Shown: positions 17,681-25,636, counted from the stretch's first letter. The stretch is 61,854 nucleotides of DNA from Chromobacterium haemolyticum (GCF_002081825.1 NZ_MUKU01000029.1:1-61854), one strand, 5' to 3'. The notes: a model not told the origin generated them from the sequence alone. Made by a program: numbers and translations.

Positions 17681-19165
17681 ATGACGCCGCGCCCTACCCT
17701 GCTTGCCCTGGCCACCGCCCTTGCGCTGGCCGCTCCGCTCGCCGACGCCTGCTCATCGCTGATCGTCGGCAAACAGGCTTCCGCCGATGGCTCCATCATC
17801 ATCGCCCGCAACGAGGATTATTACATCAATAACTGGAACAAGCGCCTGGTGCTGCACCCGGCGCGCGCGGCGGCCAAGGATGAAACGCTGAGCTTCAAGA
17901 ACGGCCTGAAAGTGCCGGCTCCGGCGCAGTTCTACCGCTACAGCGGACTGATGGACTGGAACGGCGACAGCGCCGGCGGCGACGGGCTGTACGAGGAACG
18001 CGGCGTCAATGAATTCAATGTGGCGGTATCCGCCACCAATAGCGCGGAAATCAACGCCCGCGCCAAAAAAGCGGACCCCTTGCTGGACAACGGCGTGGTG
18101 GAGGCGGTGATCCCCTCGCTGATCCTGCCGCAGGCCAAAACAGCGCGCGAAGGGGTGGAACTGCTGGGCCGCTACCTCAACCAATACGGCGCCGGCGAAG
18201 GCAACGGCGTGCTGATCGCCGACCCTGACGAAGCCTGGTATATGGAAATCGGCTCCGGCCACCACTGGCTGGCCTACCGCGTGCCGCAGGATAGTTACTT
18301 AATGGTGGCCAATGGCCTGCGTCTGCACGACATCGACCTCGCCGACCGCGCCAATGTGATCGCCAGCCCCGGCCTGGCCGAGTTCACCGCCAAACACCAG
18401 CTGCTGGCCAAGGTGGACGCCAAACGCTTCAACTTCGCCCAGGCCTTCGGCGTCGTCGGCGACAAATACAATGTGGACCGCGAATGGCTGGGCCAGCAGC
18501 TGCTGAACCCGGCGCTGCGCCAAGCCACGCGGCAGACGCAATACCCGCTGACGCTGAAGCCTGAGCGCAAGATCGCCGTGGCCGACGTAGCCAAGGTGCT
18601 GCGCGCCACCTTCCACGGCACCGCGCTGGCCAAGCTGAAGGACGCGGACCGGCCGATGGGCGTGGACCGCACCATAGAAACCCACGTCATCCAGCTGCGC
18701 GCCGGCCTGCCCAAGGAGCTGGCGGCGCTGACCTGGCAATCCTTCGGCAGCCCGGCCGGCGCGGTACTGGTGCCAATGTACGAAAACGCGATGAAGGACA
18801 TCCCTGCGCCGCTGCGCGCCGGCGCGGCCACTTACGAGAGCAGCTCCGCCTACTGGGCCTTCCGCGCCAACGCCACGCTGGCCCAGGCCAAGCCGGACAA
18901 GTACCTGCCGGTGCTGGCGCAATGGCAGACGCGGCTGGAACGGCAGTTCCAGGGCCAACAGCCGGCGGTGGACGCGATGCTGACCAGCCTCTACGCCAGC
19001 CAGCCGCAAACCGCGATCGGCTTCGCCGGCCAGTGGAGCGGCGGCAATATGCTGAGCGCGGTGCAATCGGCGCGCGACGTCCACGCCGGCCTGCTCACCG
19101 ACCTGACCAAGGCCAGCGAGAAGAAGTACAGCCCGGAGGAACTGGAAAAGATCAAAAACCTATAA
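17681..19165 (+). CDS. Secreted C69-family dipeptidase
   Basis: A 494-residue Ntn-hydrolase peptidase of family C69 (PipD-like). Residues 1-23 look like a signal peptide, and the nucleophile is Cys24 in ADACSSLIVGKQASADGS, which would become the N-terminus after cleavage. NEDYY follows, then the family segment VAVSATNSAEIN and DEAWYMEIGSGHHWLAYRVP. It probably cleaves dipeptides in the periplasm. It stands alone; the 294 bases upstream hold no gene. Confidence 0.88.
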   Translation: MTPRPTLLALATALALAAPLADACSSLIVGKQASADGSIIIARNEDYYINNWNKRLVLHPARAAAKDETLSFKNGLKVPAPAQFYRYSGLMDWNGDSAGGDGLYEERGVNEFNVAVSATNSAEINARAKKADPLLDNGVVEAVIPSLILPQAKTAREGVELLGRYLNQYGAGEGNGVLIADPDEAWYMEIGSGHHWLAYRVPQDSYLMVANGLRLHDIDLADRANVIASPGLAEFTAKHQLLAKVDAKRFNFAQAFGVVGDKYNVDREWLGQQLLNPALRQATRQTQYPLTLKPERKIAVADVAKVLRATFHGTALAKLKDADRPMGVDRTIETHVIQLRAGLPKELAALTWQSFGSPAGAVLVPMYENAMKDIPAPLRAGAATYESSSAYWAFRANATLAQAKPDKYLPVLAQWQTRLERQFQGQQPAVDAMLTSLYASQPQTAIGFAGQWSGGNMLSAVQSARDVHAGLLTDLTKASEKKYSPEELEKIKNL

Positions 19166-19264
19166 CCCGCCAGCAAGCCGGAGCGGCGTCGAATACTTCC
19201 GCCGCTCCCAGCCCGGCTGAGCATGTTATCTTTATGGCATCCCCCTCGCCTGGCCAGCCGTTCC

Positions 19265-19717
19265 ATGACCATCCACATCGACACCGATCCCGCGCGGCTG
19301 GACCGCGAACGCGTCTACCGCTACCTGTCGGAGCAATCCTACTGGGCGCGCCAACTGCCGCGCGACATCTTCGAGCGCTCGCTAGCCCATTCGCTGTGCT
19401 TCGGCGCCTACGCCGCCGACGGCGAGCAGATAGGCTTCGCTCGCGTGATCACCGACTACGCCACCTTCGCCTATCTGGCCGACGTGTTCGTGGTCGAAGC
19501 CTGGCGCGGCCAAGGCGTGTCCAAGCAATTGATGGCGGCGATTGACAGCCATCCCGGCCTGCAGAACCTGCGCCGCATGCTGCTGGCCACCGCCGACGCT
19601 CACGGCCTGTACGCGCAGTTCGGCTTCAGCCCGCTGTCCCGGCCGGAATGGATGATGGAAAAAAGAGACGCCGACATCTACCAGCGGCTGGCCGCGAATC
19701 CCGGAAGCGCGGCATGA
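19265..19717 (+). CDS. GNAT-family N-acetyltransferase
   Basis: A 150-residue acetyltransferase. The acetyl-CoA-binding region is FVVEAWRGQGVSKQLMAAI and the terminal GLYAQFGFSPLSRPEWMME is typical of the small GNAT group often annotated as arylamine or amino-acid acetyltransferases. The start at 19265 (MTIHIDTDPARL) is preferred over a start 42 bases earlier. Its stop overlaps the next ATG (ATGA), so it is translationally coupled to the AlaX-like gene. Substrate unknown. Confidence 0.87.
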   Translation: MTIHIDTDPARLDRERVYRYLSEQSYWARQLPRDIFERSLAHSLCFGAYAADGEQIGFARVITDYATFAYLADVFVVEAWRGQGVSKQLMAAIDSHPGLQNLRRMLLATADAHGLYAQFGFSPLSRPEWMMEKRDADIYQRLAANPGSAA

Positions 19718-20361
19718 GCGTGCGCAAACAGTTCTGGGTCGACCCCTACCAGACCGAGCTGCACACCACGGTGGCGCACGTGGACGGCTCGCGGGTCTGG
19801 CTGGACGCCACCATCTTCTACGCCTTCTCCGGCGGCCAGGAAAGCGATAGCGGCAGCATAGGCGGCCGCCCGGTGCTACGCGCGGAAAAACAGGACCAGG
19901 ACATCGTCTACACCCTGCCGGACGGCCACGGCCTGAGCGCTGACGACGCGGTGACGGTGGCGATAGACTGGCCGCGCCGCTACCGGCTGATGCGGCTGCA
20001 CTTCGCCGCAGAGCTGGTACTGGAAACCATTTGCCGCGAACTGCCCGACGCCGAGAAGATAGGCGCCCACATCGCCGAGGACAAGGCGCGTATCGATTTT
20101 GCGCTGGTCCAGCCCATCACCCCGCGGCTGCCCACCATCGCCGCCAAGGTACAGGCGCTGATAGACGCCGATCTCCCCATCGTCAGCGCCTATTCCGACG
20201 CAGCAAACCAGCGCCGCTACTGGGAACTGCCCGGCCTCTGCCGCGTGCCCTGCGGCGGCACCCATTTGCGCCGCAGCGGCGAAGTGGGCGAACTGCGACT
20301 CAAACGCAAGAACGTGGGCCAGGGCAAGGAAAGAGTGGAGATCACGCTGGCGCGGCCATAA
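19714..20361 (+). CDS. Alanyl-tRNA editing (AlaX-like) protein
   Basis: A 215-residue free-standing editing-domain protein related to the second half of AlaRS/ThrRS. It has an N-terminal barrel (FYAFSGGQESDSGSIGG) and a catalytic domain with CRVPCGGTHLRRSGEVG, the Cys-x3-His metal site. The other metal motif, HxxxH in canonical AlaX, reads HFAAE here, so its second His is replaced by Glu. Such proteins deacylate mischarged tRNA(Ala). The gene is coupled to the GNAT gene upstream. Its TAA stop is the left target copy of a MITE. Confidence 0.82.
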   Translation: MSVRKQFWVDPYQTELHTTVAHVDGSRVWLDATIFYAFSGGQESDSGSIGGRPVLRAEKQDQDIVYTLPDGHGLSADDAVTVAIDWPRRYRLMRLHFAAELVLETICRELPDAEKIGAHIAEDKARIDFALVQPITPRLPTIAAKVQALIDADLPIVSAYSDAANQRRYWELPGLCRVPCGGTHLRRSGEVGELRLKRKNVGQGKERVEITLARP

Positions 20362-20508
20362 GAGCCTGTTCAATGTCTGCTGCGCTACGTGAGTAGCGGC
20401 GCGGTGAGTACACCTTCGAAATGCTCATGTACCACGTGTACATTCCGCTTTCTCAGCTATTTTCGCCTTGTCTCGCTCTTGCCCGCGAGACTTTGAACAG
20501 GCTTTAAG
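20359..20508 (+). mobile_element. 144-bp MITE-like element with TAA duplication, at a stop codon
   Basis: The element is 20362-20505. Its ends are gagcctgttcaa and the complement of ttgaacaggctt. TAA is present at 20359-20361 and 20506-20508, and the left TAA is the AlaX-like stop codon. Its right side is immediately followed by the terminator of the tail cluster. Confidence 0.88.
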
Positions 20509-20509
20509 A

Positions 20510-20539
20510 AAAACCCGCGCGGGCATGCCTGGCGCGGGT
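20510..20539 (-). terminator. Terminator of the last fibre cassette
   Basis: An 8-bp stem acccgcgc/gcgcgggt (20514-20521 with 20532-20539) with a run of A to its left, which reads as T on the minus strand. It marks the downstream end of the tail cluster. Confidence 0.8.
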
Positions 20540-20540
20540 G

Positions 20541-20554
20541 GTTTCACGTGGAAC
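20541..20554. other. parS-like ParB-binding site (13/14)
   Basis: GTTTCACGTGGAAC, one mismatch from the parS core, in the short gap between the terminator and the last tail-cluster gene. Confidence 0.7.
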
Positions 20555-20570
20555 AGCAATCTGCAAACGC

Positions 20571-21155
20571 TCAGGCAGGCTGCTTAGGCCAGTCCGCCTC
20601 GGCCAACTGCGGCCACGCGGTCTGCTGCGGCAGGCGCGACAGCTCGACGCAGTAACGCTTCCACGCCGTCAACAAGCCTTGTTCCTGCGTCGTCGCCAAA
20701 CCCAGCTCCTGCGCGTCCTCCAAAGGCCGGCGCTGAGCGTAGGCCGCGGCCAAACGCTGCTGCAACTCCTGCTGCGCCTGCGCCGTCAGCGCCGCGCGCT
20801 GCGCATCGGCATCCACTTTCCAGGCTTTCTTGTTCCACACCGCGAAGGGCGGCGGCTCCAGCTCAGTGGCCTGCAAGCTGTCCGGCGTGTCGCCGATTTG
20901 CGCCGTCACCGGCTGCGCGCTGGCCTTGCTCCACAGCTTGAGCGCGCGAAAATCCACCACCAGCAGCCAGCCGCCATCGCGGTAGACCGCCGCTTGCTTG
21001 TCCCCTGCCTGCGGCGGTTGCTGCTCGGTGGCATTGGCCGGAATCAACCAAGTTTCCTCAACATCCAGCGGCGATAGATCCGCCGTAGTGGTGCCCAGAT
21101 ACTCGCCGGATTCCGGATGGTAGGCGTAGACGGTTTTCTGTTTGCGTTCTTGCAT
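20571..21155 (-). CDS. Tail fibre assembly chaperone 1 (Tfa-like)
   Basis: A 194-residue protein of the phage tail fibre assembly family. The N-terminal domain (KTVYAYHPESGEYLGTTTADLSP...ETWLIPANATEQQPP) and the C-terminal helical part (FAVWNKKAWKVDADAQRAALTAQAQQELQQRL) match Tfa/gpU layout. These chaperones fold or cap the fibre tip encoded just upstream. It begins ten bases after the stop of fibre 1, with an aagga site. It ends WPKQPA, unlike the frame-shifted copy at 22349. Last gene of the cluster. Confidence 0.88.
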   Translation of the reverse strand: MQERKQKTVYAYHPESGEYLGTTTADLSPLDVEETWLIPANATEQQPPQAGDKQAAVYRDGGWLLVVDFRALKLWSKASAQPVTAQIGDTPDSLQATELEPPPFAVWNKKAWKVDADAQRAALTAQAQQELQQRLAAAYAQRRPLEDAQELGLATTQEQGLLTAWKRYCVELSRLPQQTAWPQLAEADWPKQPA

Positions 21156-21165
21156 GGCGGTTTCC

Positions 21166-22164
21166 TTAGTATTTGATGCAGGCGAGAAGGGCTAGGTTAC
21201 GGGGGCGAATGGAACGCACATAACTCGCTGAATGAACTCCACCATTGATTGATTTTGTGTAATGCAGATGTATGGAGCCAACATCAGCTGACTCATAGCC
21301 AAGAGCCACTAAATTGTTATTTGTCCAGTCTATGGTTCCAACGACTTCATTTGCATCATCATCAACCAGCACTTGGGTCGAGATCTGAGCGCTGCCAAAC
21401 ACACGTCCCACGTCCACTGTTGGACGATCACTGCTCCAGCCACGAATGAACTCCCCTCGCAAATCCGGAAGATTGAATGTCGTCGAGCCATCCCCTGCGC
21501 CATAAATAGTTCCGATCACCGCAAACAAGCCGGGGTAAGTGCTGCGGCTGACCGGAGAACCATCGCATTTCAGCCAGCCTGGCGGCGTGTAAGGCGTTGC
21601 GAAGTGGCCTACCATGCCAGGCGCGCCGGACATGGTCAGCAGATTGGTGATAGGACCGTCCTCGCACTGGGTCAGGTCCACGTAAAAACCACGAGACTTG
21701 ACGCCATCGTTGTTGAACACGCGGAACTGGTTGCCCCAGACATCGATATTGACGTCGCTGAGCTTGCTGTCGCTTTGCGGCGCTTGCAATTGCAGCTGGC
21801 CGCCTTCCTTGCCGCCCTCGGCCAGGAAACGAGAATTGGGCTGAAAATCCACCCGCCCATTCATCTTGCCGCCGCTCAGCGGCAAGGCGTCGGTGATACC
21901 GTAGCCGGCCAGCGTGGTCGGCTTGCTATTGCCGCCCCAGGTCAGCTTCTTCAGCGCCTGCAGTAACTGGTCCTTGCGCGCCGGATCCGCGCTCTGGCCG
22001 CTGTCGCGTATCACCGTCAACAGCTCGTCCTGGCTGGACTGGGCAGCGGACTGGACATTGTTCAACCACTCCGAGGTCACCACCGTGCCCAATTCGCCGG
22101 TGTAAGGATTGCCGTCGTGGAACAGGCCGTCCGGGCTGTTGATCGGTTTCATGGTGTTTTGCAT
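21166..22164 (-). CDS. Tail fibre 1 (anchor plus collar tip)
   Basis: A 332-residue receptor-binding fibre. Residues 1-95 are the anchor shared by all four fibres (MQNTMKPINSPDGLFHDGNP...SKPTTLAGYGITDA). The middle is variable. A phage tail collar domain follows (TPPGWLKCDGSPVSRSTYPGLF, NLPDLRGEFIRGW) and the end is RPRNLALLACIKY. The true start is MQNTMKP at 22164. It is paired with chaperone 1. A repeat beginning 91 bases upstream of the start is likely its promoter. Confidence 0.88.
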   Translation of the reverse strand: MQNTMKPINSPDGLFHDGNPYTGELGTVVTSEWLNNVQSAAQSSQDELLTVIRDSGQSADPARKDQLLQALKKLTWGGNSKPTTLAGYGITDALPLSGGKMNGRVDFQPNSRFLAEGGKEGGQLQLQAPQSDSKLSDVNIDVWGNQFRVFNNDGVKSRGFYVDLTQCEDGPITNLLTMSGAPGMVGHFATPYTPPGWLKCDGSPVSRSTYPGLFAVIGTIYGAGDGSTTFNLPDLRGEFIRGWSSDRPTVDVGRVFGSAQISTQVLVDDDANEVVGTIDWTNNNLVALGYESADVGSIHLHYTKSINGGVHSASYVRSIRPRNLALLACIKY

Positions 22165-22254
22165 CGCGCTCTCGCTCCATTTACAGGGTTGGCCCGCTGG
22201 CCGGGCTGGCGGCTTGGGGCGGACTTCGGGCCGGGCGGGTGGTCCGTAAACCAC

Positions 22255-22336
22255 CCGCTGACCTGCTTCGCTAGTGAATCAATACCGTCATTTTGCCGTT
22301 TAGCGACGCGCGTCAGCAGTGGACGGATGTCAGTAG
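22255..22336 (-). promoter_or_regulatory. Fibre-cassette upstream repeat R1
   Basis: An ~82-base sequence shared with R2 (23991-24073) and partly with R3 (25221-25267). It starts 91 bases before the fibre 1 ATG. On the minus strand it contains ctgacatccgtcc, the perfect palindrome GACGCGCGTC, and a caaaatga stretch that could be a -10 box. Constant spacing to three fibre starts suggests a promoter with an activator site. Confidence 0.6.
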
Positions 22337-22348
22337 TTTGGAGCGCAG

Positions 22349-22981
22349 CTACAAAGCAAAACGACGGCCGAAGCCGCCGTTTTCCAAGCACATAAACTCA
22401 ATGTTTAGGCAGGCGCCGCAGGCCAGTCCACCTCGCCCAACAGCGGCCAACTGCGGCAAGCGCGACAGCTCGACGCAGTAACGCTTCCACTCCGTCAGCA
22501 AGCCCTGCTCCTGCGCCGTAGCCAGCCCCAGCTCCTGCGCGTCCTCCAAAGGCCGGCGCAGGACGTAGGCAGTAGCCAAGCGCTGCTGCAACTCCCGCTG
22601 CGCCTGCGCCGTCAACGCCGCGCGCTGCGCGTCGACATCCACTTTCCAGGCTTTCTTGTTCCACACCGCGAAGGCCGGCGGCTCCAGCTCGGTGGCCTGC
22701 AGGCTGTCCGGCGTGTCGCCGATTTGCGCCGTCACCGGCTGCGCGCTGACCTTGCTCCACAGCTTGAGCGCGCGAAAATCCTCCGCCAGCTGCCAGCTGC
22801 CGTCGCGATAGACCGCCGCTTGCCTGTTCCCCGCCTGCGGCGGTTGCTGCTCGGTAGCGTAGGCCGGAATCAGCCAGGTTTCTTCAACGTCCAGTGGCGA
22901 CAGGTCCGCCATGGTGGTGCCCAAATACTCGCCGGTTTCCGAATGGTAGGCGTAGACGGTTTTCTGCGTGCGTTCTTGCAT
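22349..22981 (-). CDS. Tail fibre assembly chaperone 2 (Tfa-like) with shifted C-terminus
   Basis: A 210-residue paralogue of chaperone 1, nearly identical over the first ~170 residues. After LSRLPQ the reading frame differs. The DNA still encodes LGEVDWPAAPA followed by a stop (22405-22407) in another frame, matching the ending AEADWPKQPA of copy 1. A small deletion near 22445-22460 therefore shifted the frame, and the protein now ends with about 35 unrelated residues that read through the hairpin terminator at 22358-22383. Function may be impaired or altered. Its start has an aaggag site and follows fibre 2. Confidence 0.8.
   Translation of the reverse strand: MQERTQKTVYAYHSETGEYLGTTMADLSPLDVEETWLIPAYATEQQPPQAGNRQAAVYRDGSWQLAEDFRALKLWSKVSAQPVTAQIGDTPDSLQATELEPPAFAVWNKKAWKVDVDAQRAALTAQAQRELQQRLATAYVLRRPLEDAQELGLATAQEQGLLTEWKRYCVELSRLPQLAAVGRGGLACGACLNIEFMCLENGGFGRRFAL
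22358..22383 (-). terminator. Terminator of the fibre 2 cassette
   Basis: An 11-bp stem (one mismatch) with a TTCG loop on the minus strand, flanked by A/T runs. It lies inside the shifted 3' extension of chaperone 2, which supports 22405 as the original stop. Confidence 0.8.
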
Positions 22982-22991
22982 GGTGGTCTCC

Positions 22992-23903
22992 TTAGTGTTT
23001 GATGCAGGCAAGCAGGGCGATGTTGCGGGGGCGGGTGCCTTTCAAAAGGTTGGTTGTCGACCCTGTAACAGCTTGCGTCAATGTGCCTCCAAGAAGTTGA
23101 GCTTGCCAGTTCGGGATCGGAGTTACACCGTAATTAACCACGGAATTACCATCGACATGGTTGCTCTCAAAACCATCATCAAACAGATCACTCACCCATC
23201 CCAACCTATCGTTGTAACTGCTTTGCCATGCACCGCTGCGGGTCGGATCGATATAACCTTGATAAGGAATCAATGAGCCCATTTGCCTAGACGCAAATGC
23301 ACGTCCCACGTCTACTACAGGGTGATCGCTGCTCCAACCGCGGATAAATTCTCCGCGTAAATCAGGCAAGTTAAACGTTGTTGTCCCATCTCCTGCACCG
23401 TATCGCGTCCCAATTGCCTCAAACAACGCGGGATAAACATTGCGGCTGGCCAAGGAGCCATCACATCTCAACCAACCTGGCGGTGCAGATGGCATTGCAA
23501 AGTAGGTCACTTCGCCGGCTGGCGCCGCGGCACGCAATTGACTAGCCGTCGCGCCATCGGCAATGCCGTAACCCGCCAGGGTGCTGGCCTTGTCGGCCTT
23601 GACCGCCACTTCGGCCTTGGTGGCCCCGTCGCTGATACCGTAGCCCGCCAGCGTGGTCGGCTTGCTATTACCACCCCAGGCCAGTTGCTTCACCGCCTGT
23701 AGCAATTGATCCTTGCGGTTGGCGTCCAATGCCTGGCCGCTGTCCTTGATCAAGGCAATCAACTCGTCCTGAGTGGCGGCAGTCGCCTGCTGCAGGCTGT
23801 TCAGCCAATCGGCGCTGACGATGGTGCCCAGTTCGCCGGTAGTGGGGTTGCCGTCATGAAACAGGCCGTCCGGGCTGTTGATCGGCTTCAAGGTGTTTTG
23901 CAT
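22992..23903 (-). CDS. Tail fibre 2 (anchor plus collar tip)
   Basis: A 303-residue fibre. The anchor (residues 1-95, MQNTLKPINSPDGLFHDGNP) is followed by a duplicated linker: AGYGISDGATKAEVAVKADKASTL and then AGYGIADGA. The collar segment is APPGWLRCDGSLASRNVYPALF...NLPDLRGEFIRGW, then a variable insert and the end RPRNIALLACIKH. The distal residues (IPYQGYIDPTRSGAWQSS...GNSVVNYGVTPIP) differ completely from fibre 1, implying a different receptor. It is followed by chaperone 2 and preceded by repeat R2. Confidence 0.88.
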   Translation of the reverse strand: MQNTLKPINSPDGLFHDGNPTTGELGTIVSADWLNSLQQATAATQDELIALIKDSGQALDANRKDQLLQAVKQLAWGGNSKPTTLAGYGISDGATKAEVAVKADKASTLAGYGIADGATASQLRAAAPAGEVTYFAMPSAPPGWLRCDGSLASRNVYPALFEAIGTRYGAGDGTTTFNLPDLRGEFIRGWSSDHPVVDVGRAFASRQMGSLIPYQGYIDPTRSGAWQSSYNDRLGWVSDLFDDGFESNHVDGNSVVNYGVTPIPNWQAQLLGGTLTQAVTGSTTNLLKGTRPRNIALLACIKH

Positions 23904-23990
23904 CGCGCTCTCGCTCCTTAATTGAGTCTGCCCATGAGCCGGGCAGGCGACATAGGCGGGGCACGGACCACATCAGCCGTCATCAGACCG

Positions 23991-24073
23991 CCAGTTGACC
24001 CGCTTCGCTGGTGAATTAATGCCCTCATTGTGCCGGGAAGCGACGCGCGTCAGCAGCGGACGGATGTCAGTAG
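23991..24073 (-). promoter_or_regulatory. Fibre-cassette upstream repeat R2
   Basis: A copy of the cassette repeat, starting 88 bases upstream of the fibre 2 ATG. It includes GACGCGCGTC, ctgacatccgtcc and cacaatgag on the minus strand. Confidence 0.6.
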
Positions 24074-24082
24074 CGAACAGAC

Positions 24083-24112
24083 AAAAAAATGGCAATCCCA
24101 CAGGATTGCCAT
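24083..24112 (-). terminator. Terminator of the fibre 3 cassette
   Basis: A perfect 10-bp stem atggcaatcc/ggattgccat with a 4-base loop, followed on the minus strand by seven T. It sits just after the fibre 3 stop. Confidence 0.9.
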
Positions 24113-24131
24113 GCTTGGAAACCAAGATTGT

Positions 24132-25133
24132 TTACGGCGCGATCGGCGCTTTGTGTACGTAACCGCCATGCACACCGGACAGCGTGGCGGGCAAAGCCAG
24201 CTGGAAGACCGAGTTATTCTCGGCGTAAACGTGGCTGATGCTGTAGCCGCCGCCCCAATCCCCCACCCCAGCCATATGCACCCAGCCATCGCTGGGCGTG
24301 ATGCGTTTGTTCTCCATTGGCTTGCCATTGCGATACTGGCCATAGTCATAGTAGATAGAACCGCTAATGCAACGCAGCCAGTTCATAAAAGTCACCGGCC
24401 CTTCTGTTCCAACCCCGTATGCCAGCGCCACCGCCATATTTTTGCCGTCCAGCACTTGCGGCGAATAGGTCAACGTACCGCAGCGCAACTCCGCGATGTG
24501 AAACTCGTAACCATAACGTTTGTTTCCACGCTCCATTGCATTCAGCAAATCCACCACCGGTTGCGTCAGTTTCGGACCAAGGCCTTCATACGAGCCATTA
24601 TCGTGAATGAAACGCCCCACCGAGCTGGCGCTTTGGCTAAATGAAACATTATGCATAGGCGTGGCAAACGGTGCGGTGATCTGATTGGTTCTCGCCTGCA
24701 CAATACCCTCCGGCGTGAACGGATCAAAGAAACGGCCACCATCCGCCAGCAGGTTGCGGCGCGGCAGCATGGCCACGGTGATACCGTCCTGAATGCCGTA
24801 GCCCGCCAGGGTGCTGGCCTTGTTGGCCTTGACCGCCACTTCGGCCTTGGTGGCGCCGTCGCCAATACCATAGCCCGCCAGCGTGGTCGGTTTGCTGTCG
24901 CCGCCCCAGGCCATTTTTTTCACCGCCTGCAACAATTGGTCCTTGCGGCCGGCGTCCAACGTCTGGCCGCTGTCTTTGATCAGCGAGATCAACTCCTCCT
25001 GGGCTGAGCGCGTCGCCAGTTGCAGATTGTTCAACCAGTCGGCGCTGACTATGGTGCCCAGTTCGCCGGTGGTGGGGTTGCCGTCGTGAAACAAGGTGTC
25101 CGGCGTGTTGATGGGCTTGAGTGCTTCTTGCAT
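24132..25133 (-). CDS. Tail fibre 3 (anchor plus novel distal domain)
   Basis: A 333-residue fibre with the shared anchor (MQEALKPINTPDTLFHDGNP) and the duplicated AGYGI linker up to about residue 120. The distal 210 residues have no collar motif. They contain FSQSASSVGRFIHDNGSYEGLG, GYEFHIAELRCGTLTYSPQVL and WLRCISGSIYYDYGQYRNGKP, and I recognise no domain. No chaperone gene follows; a terminator comes directly. The receptor is unknown. Repeat R3 lies upstream. Confidence 0.82.
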   Translation of the reverse strand: MQEALKPINTPDTLFHDGNPTTGELGTIVSADWLNNLQLATRSAQEELISLIKDSGQTLDAGRKDQLLQAVKKMAWGGDSKPTTLAGYGIGDGATKAEVAVKANKASTLAGYGIQDGITVAMLPRRNLLADGGRFFDPFTPEGIVQARTNQITAPFATPMHNVSFSQSASSVGRFIHDNGSYEGLGPKLTQPVVDLLNAMERGNKRYGYEFHIAELRCGTLTYSPQVLDGKNMAVALAYGVGTEGPVTFMNWLRCISGSIYYDYGQYRNGKPMENKRITPSDGWVHMAGVGDWGGGYSISHVYAENNSVFQLALPATLSGVHGGYVHKAPIAP

Positions 25134-25220
25134 GGAATCGCCTCCCGCGGATAAGAAAATGCGAAAAGAAAATCGGCCGGAGGCCGATGACAGCTGTCGC
25201 TGCTGAAAAGACTGGGGACG

Positions 25221-25267
25221 ATTTTGCGGGAAACGCGCGCGCGGCGGCAGCGGACGGGTGTCAGTGC
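25221..25267 (-). promoter_or_regulatory. Fibre-cassette upstream repeat R3 (partial)
   Basis: A shorter, more diverged copy of the cassette repeat (cggcagcggacgggtgtcag and attttgcggg are shared), again starting 88 bases upstream of the fibre 3 ATG. Confidence 0.45.
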
Positions 25268-25309
25268 GCCGGAGGCGAAGCGCCGCGCTTGTCGCCGCGG
25301 CGCGGCGCC

Positions 25310-25636
25310 TTATATCACATCGGAAATCTGCTCGAAGCCGGCTTGCAACTCCTGGCGGATGGGCTCCAGCAGCGCCGCCATTTGCTGGCAGTTGACGTGC
25401 TTGTCCTCCTGGCTGTCCTGCAGCAACGCCATCAATGCATGCAGACTCTGGTTGGCGGCGTGGACGTGGACGATGCCCTGGGTCAGGCTTTCATCGGCCT
25501 GCAGATAGCGCTGCTCCATGAGCTTGACCAGAGCGTAAGTCTCATCCTGACCGGCGGTGACGATGCGCAGCTGCTTGATCTGCTCATGCAGGCGCTGCAA
25601 CGGTGACAACTCCGGCTTGGCGACGGGGGCGTTCAT
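25310..25636 (-). CDS. Small helical protein, DUF1484-like
   Basis: A 108-residue, mostly helical cytosolic protein (MNAPVAKPELSPLQRLHEQIKQL...QQMAALLEPIRQELQAGFEQISDVI). Size and composition suggest the DUF1484 family, known mainly from Ralstonia and Chromobacterium, but this is from memory of the family. The function is unknown. Its ATG overlaps the stop of a 23-residue upstream frame (ATGA), and a strongly structured region precedes that. It sits between the main tail operon and the extra fibre cassettes, so it may be cargo, a regulator, or a protective gene. Confidence 0.65.
   Translation of the reverse strand: MNAPVAKPELSPLQRLHEQIKQLRIVTAGQDETYALVKLMEQRYLQADESLTQGIVHVHAANQSLHALMALLQDSQEDKHVNCQQMAALLEPIRQELQAGFEQISDVI

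Noticed and set aside
20430-20440. accacgtgtacat as a fifth parS site
   Set aside because: Only the CACGTG core is shared; the flanking arms do not match, and it lies inside the MITE.
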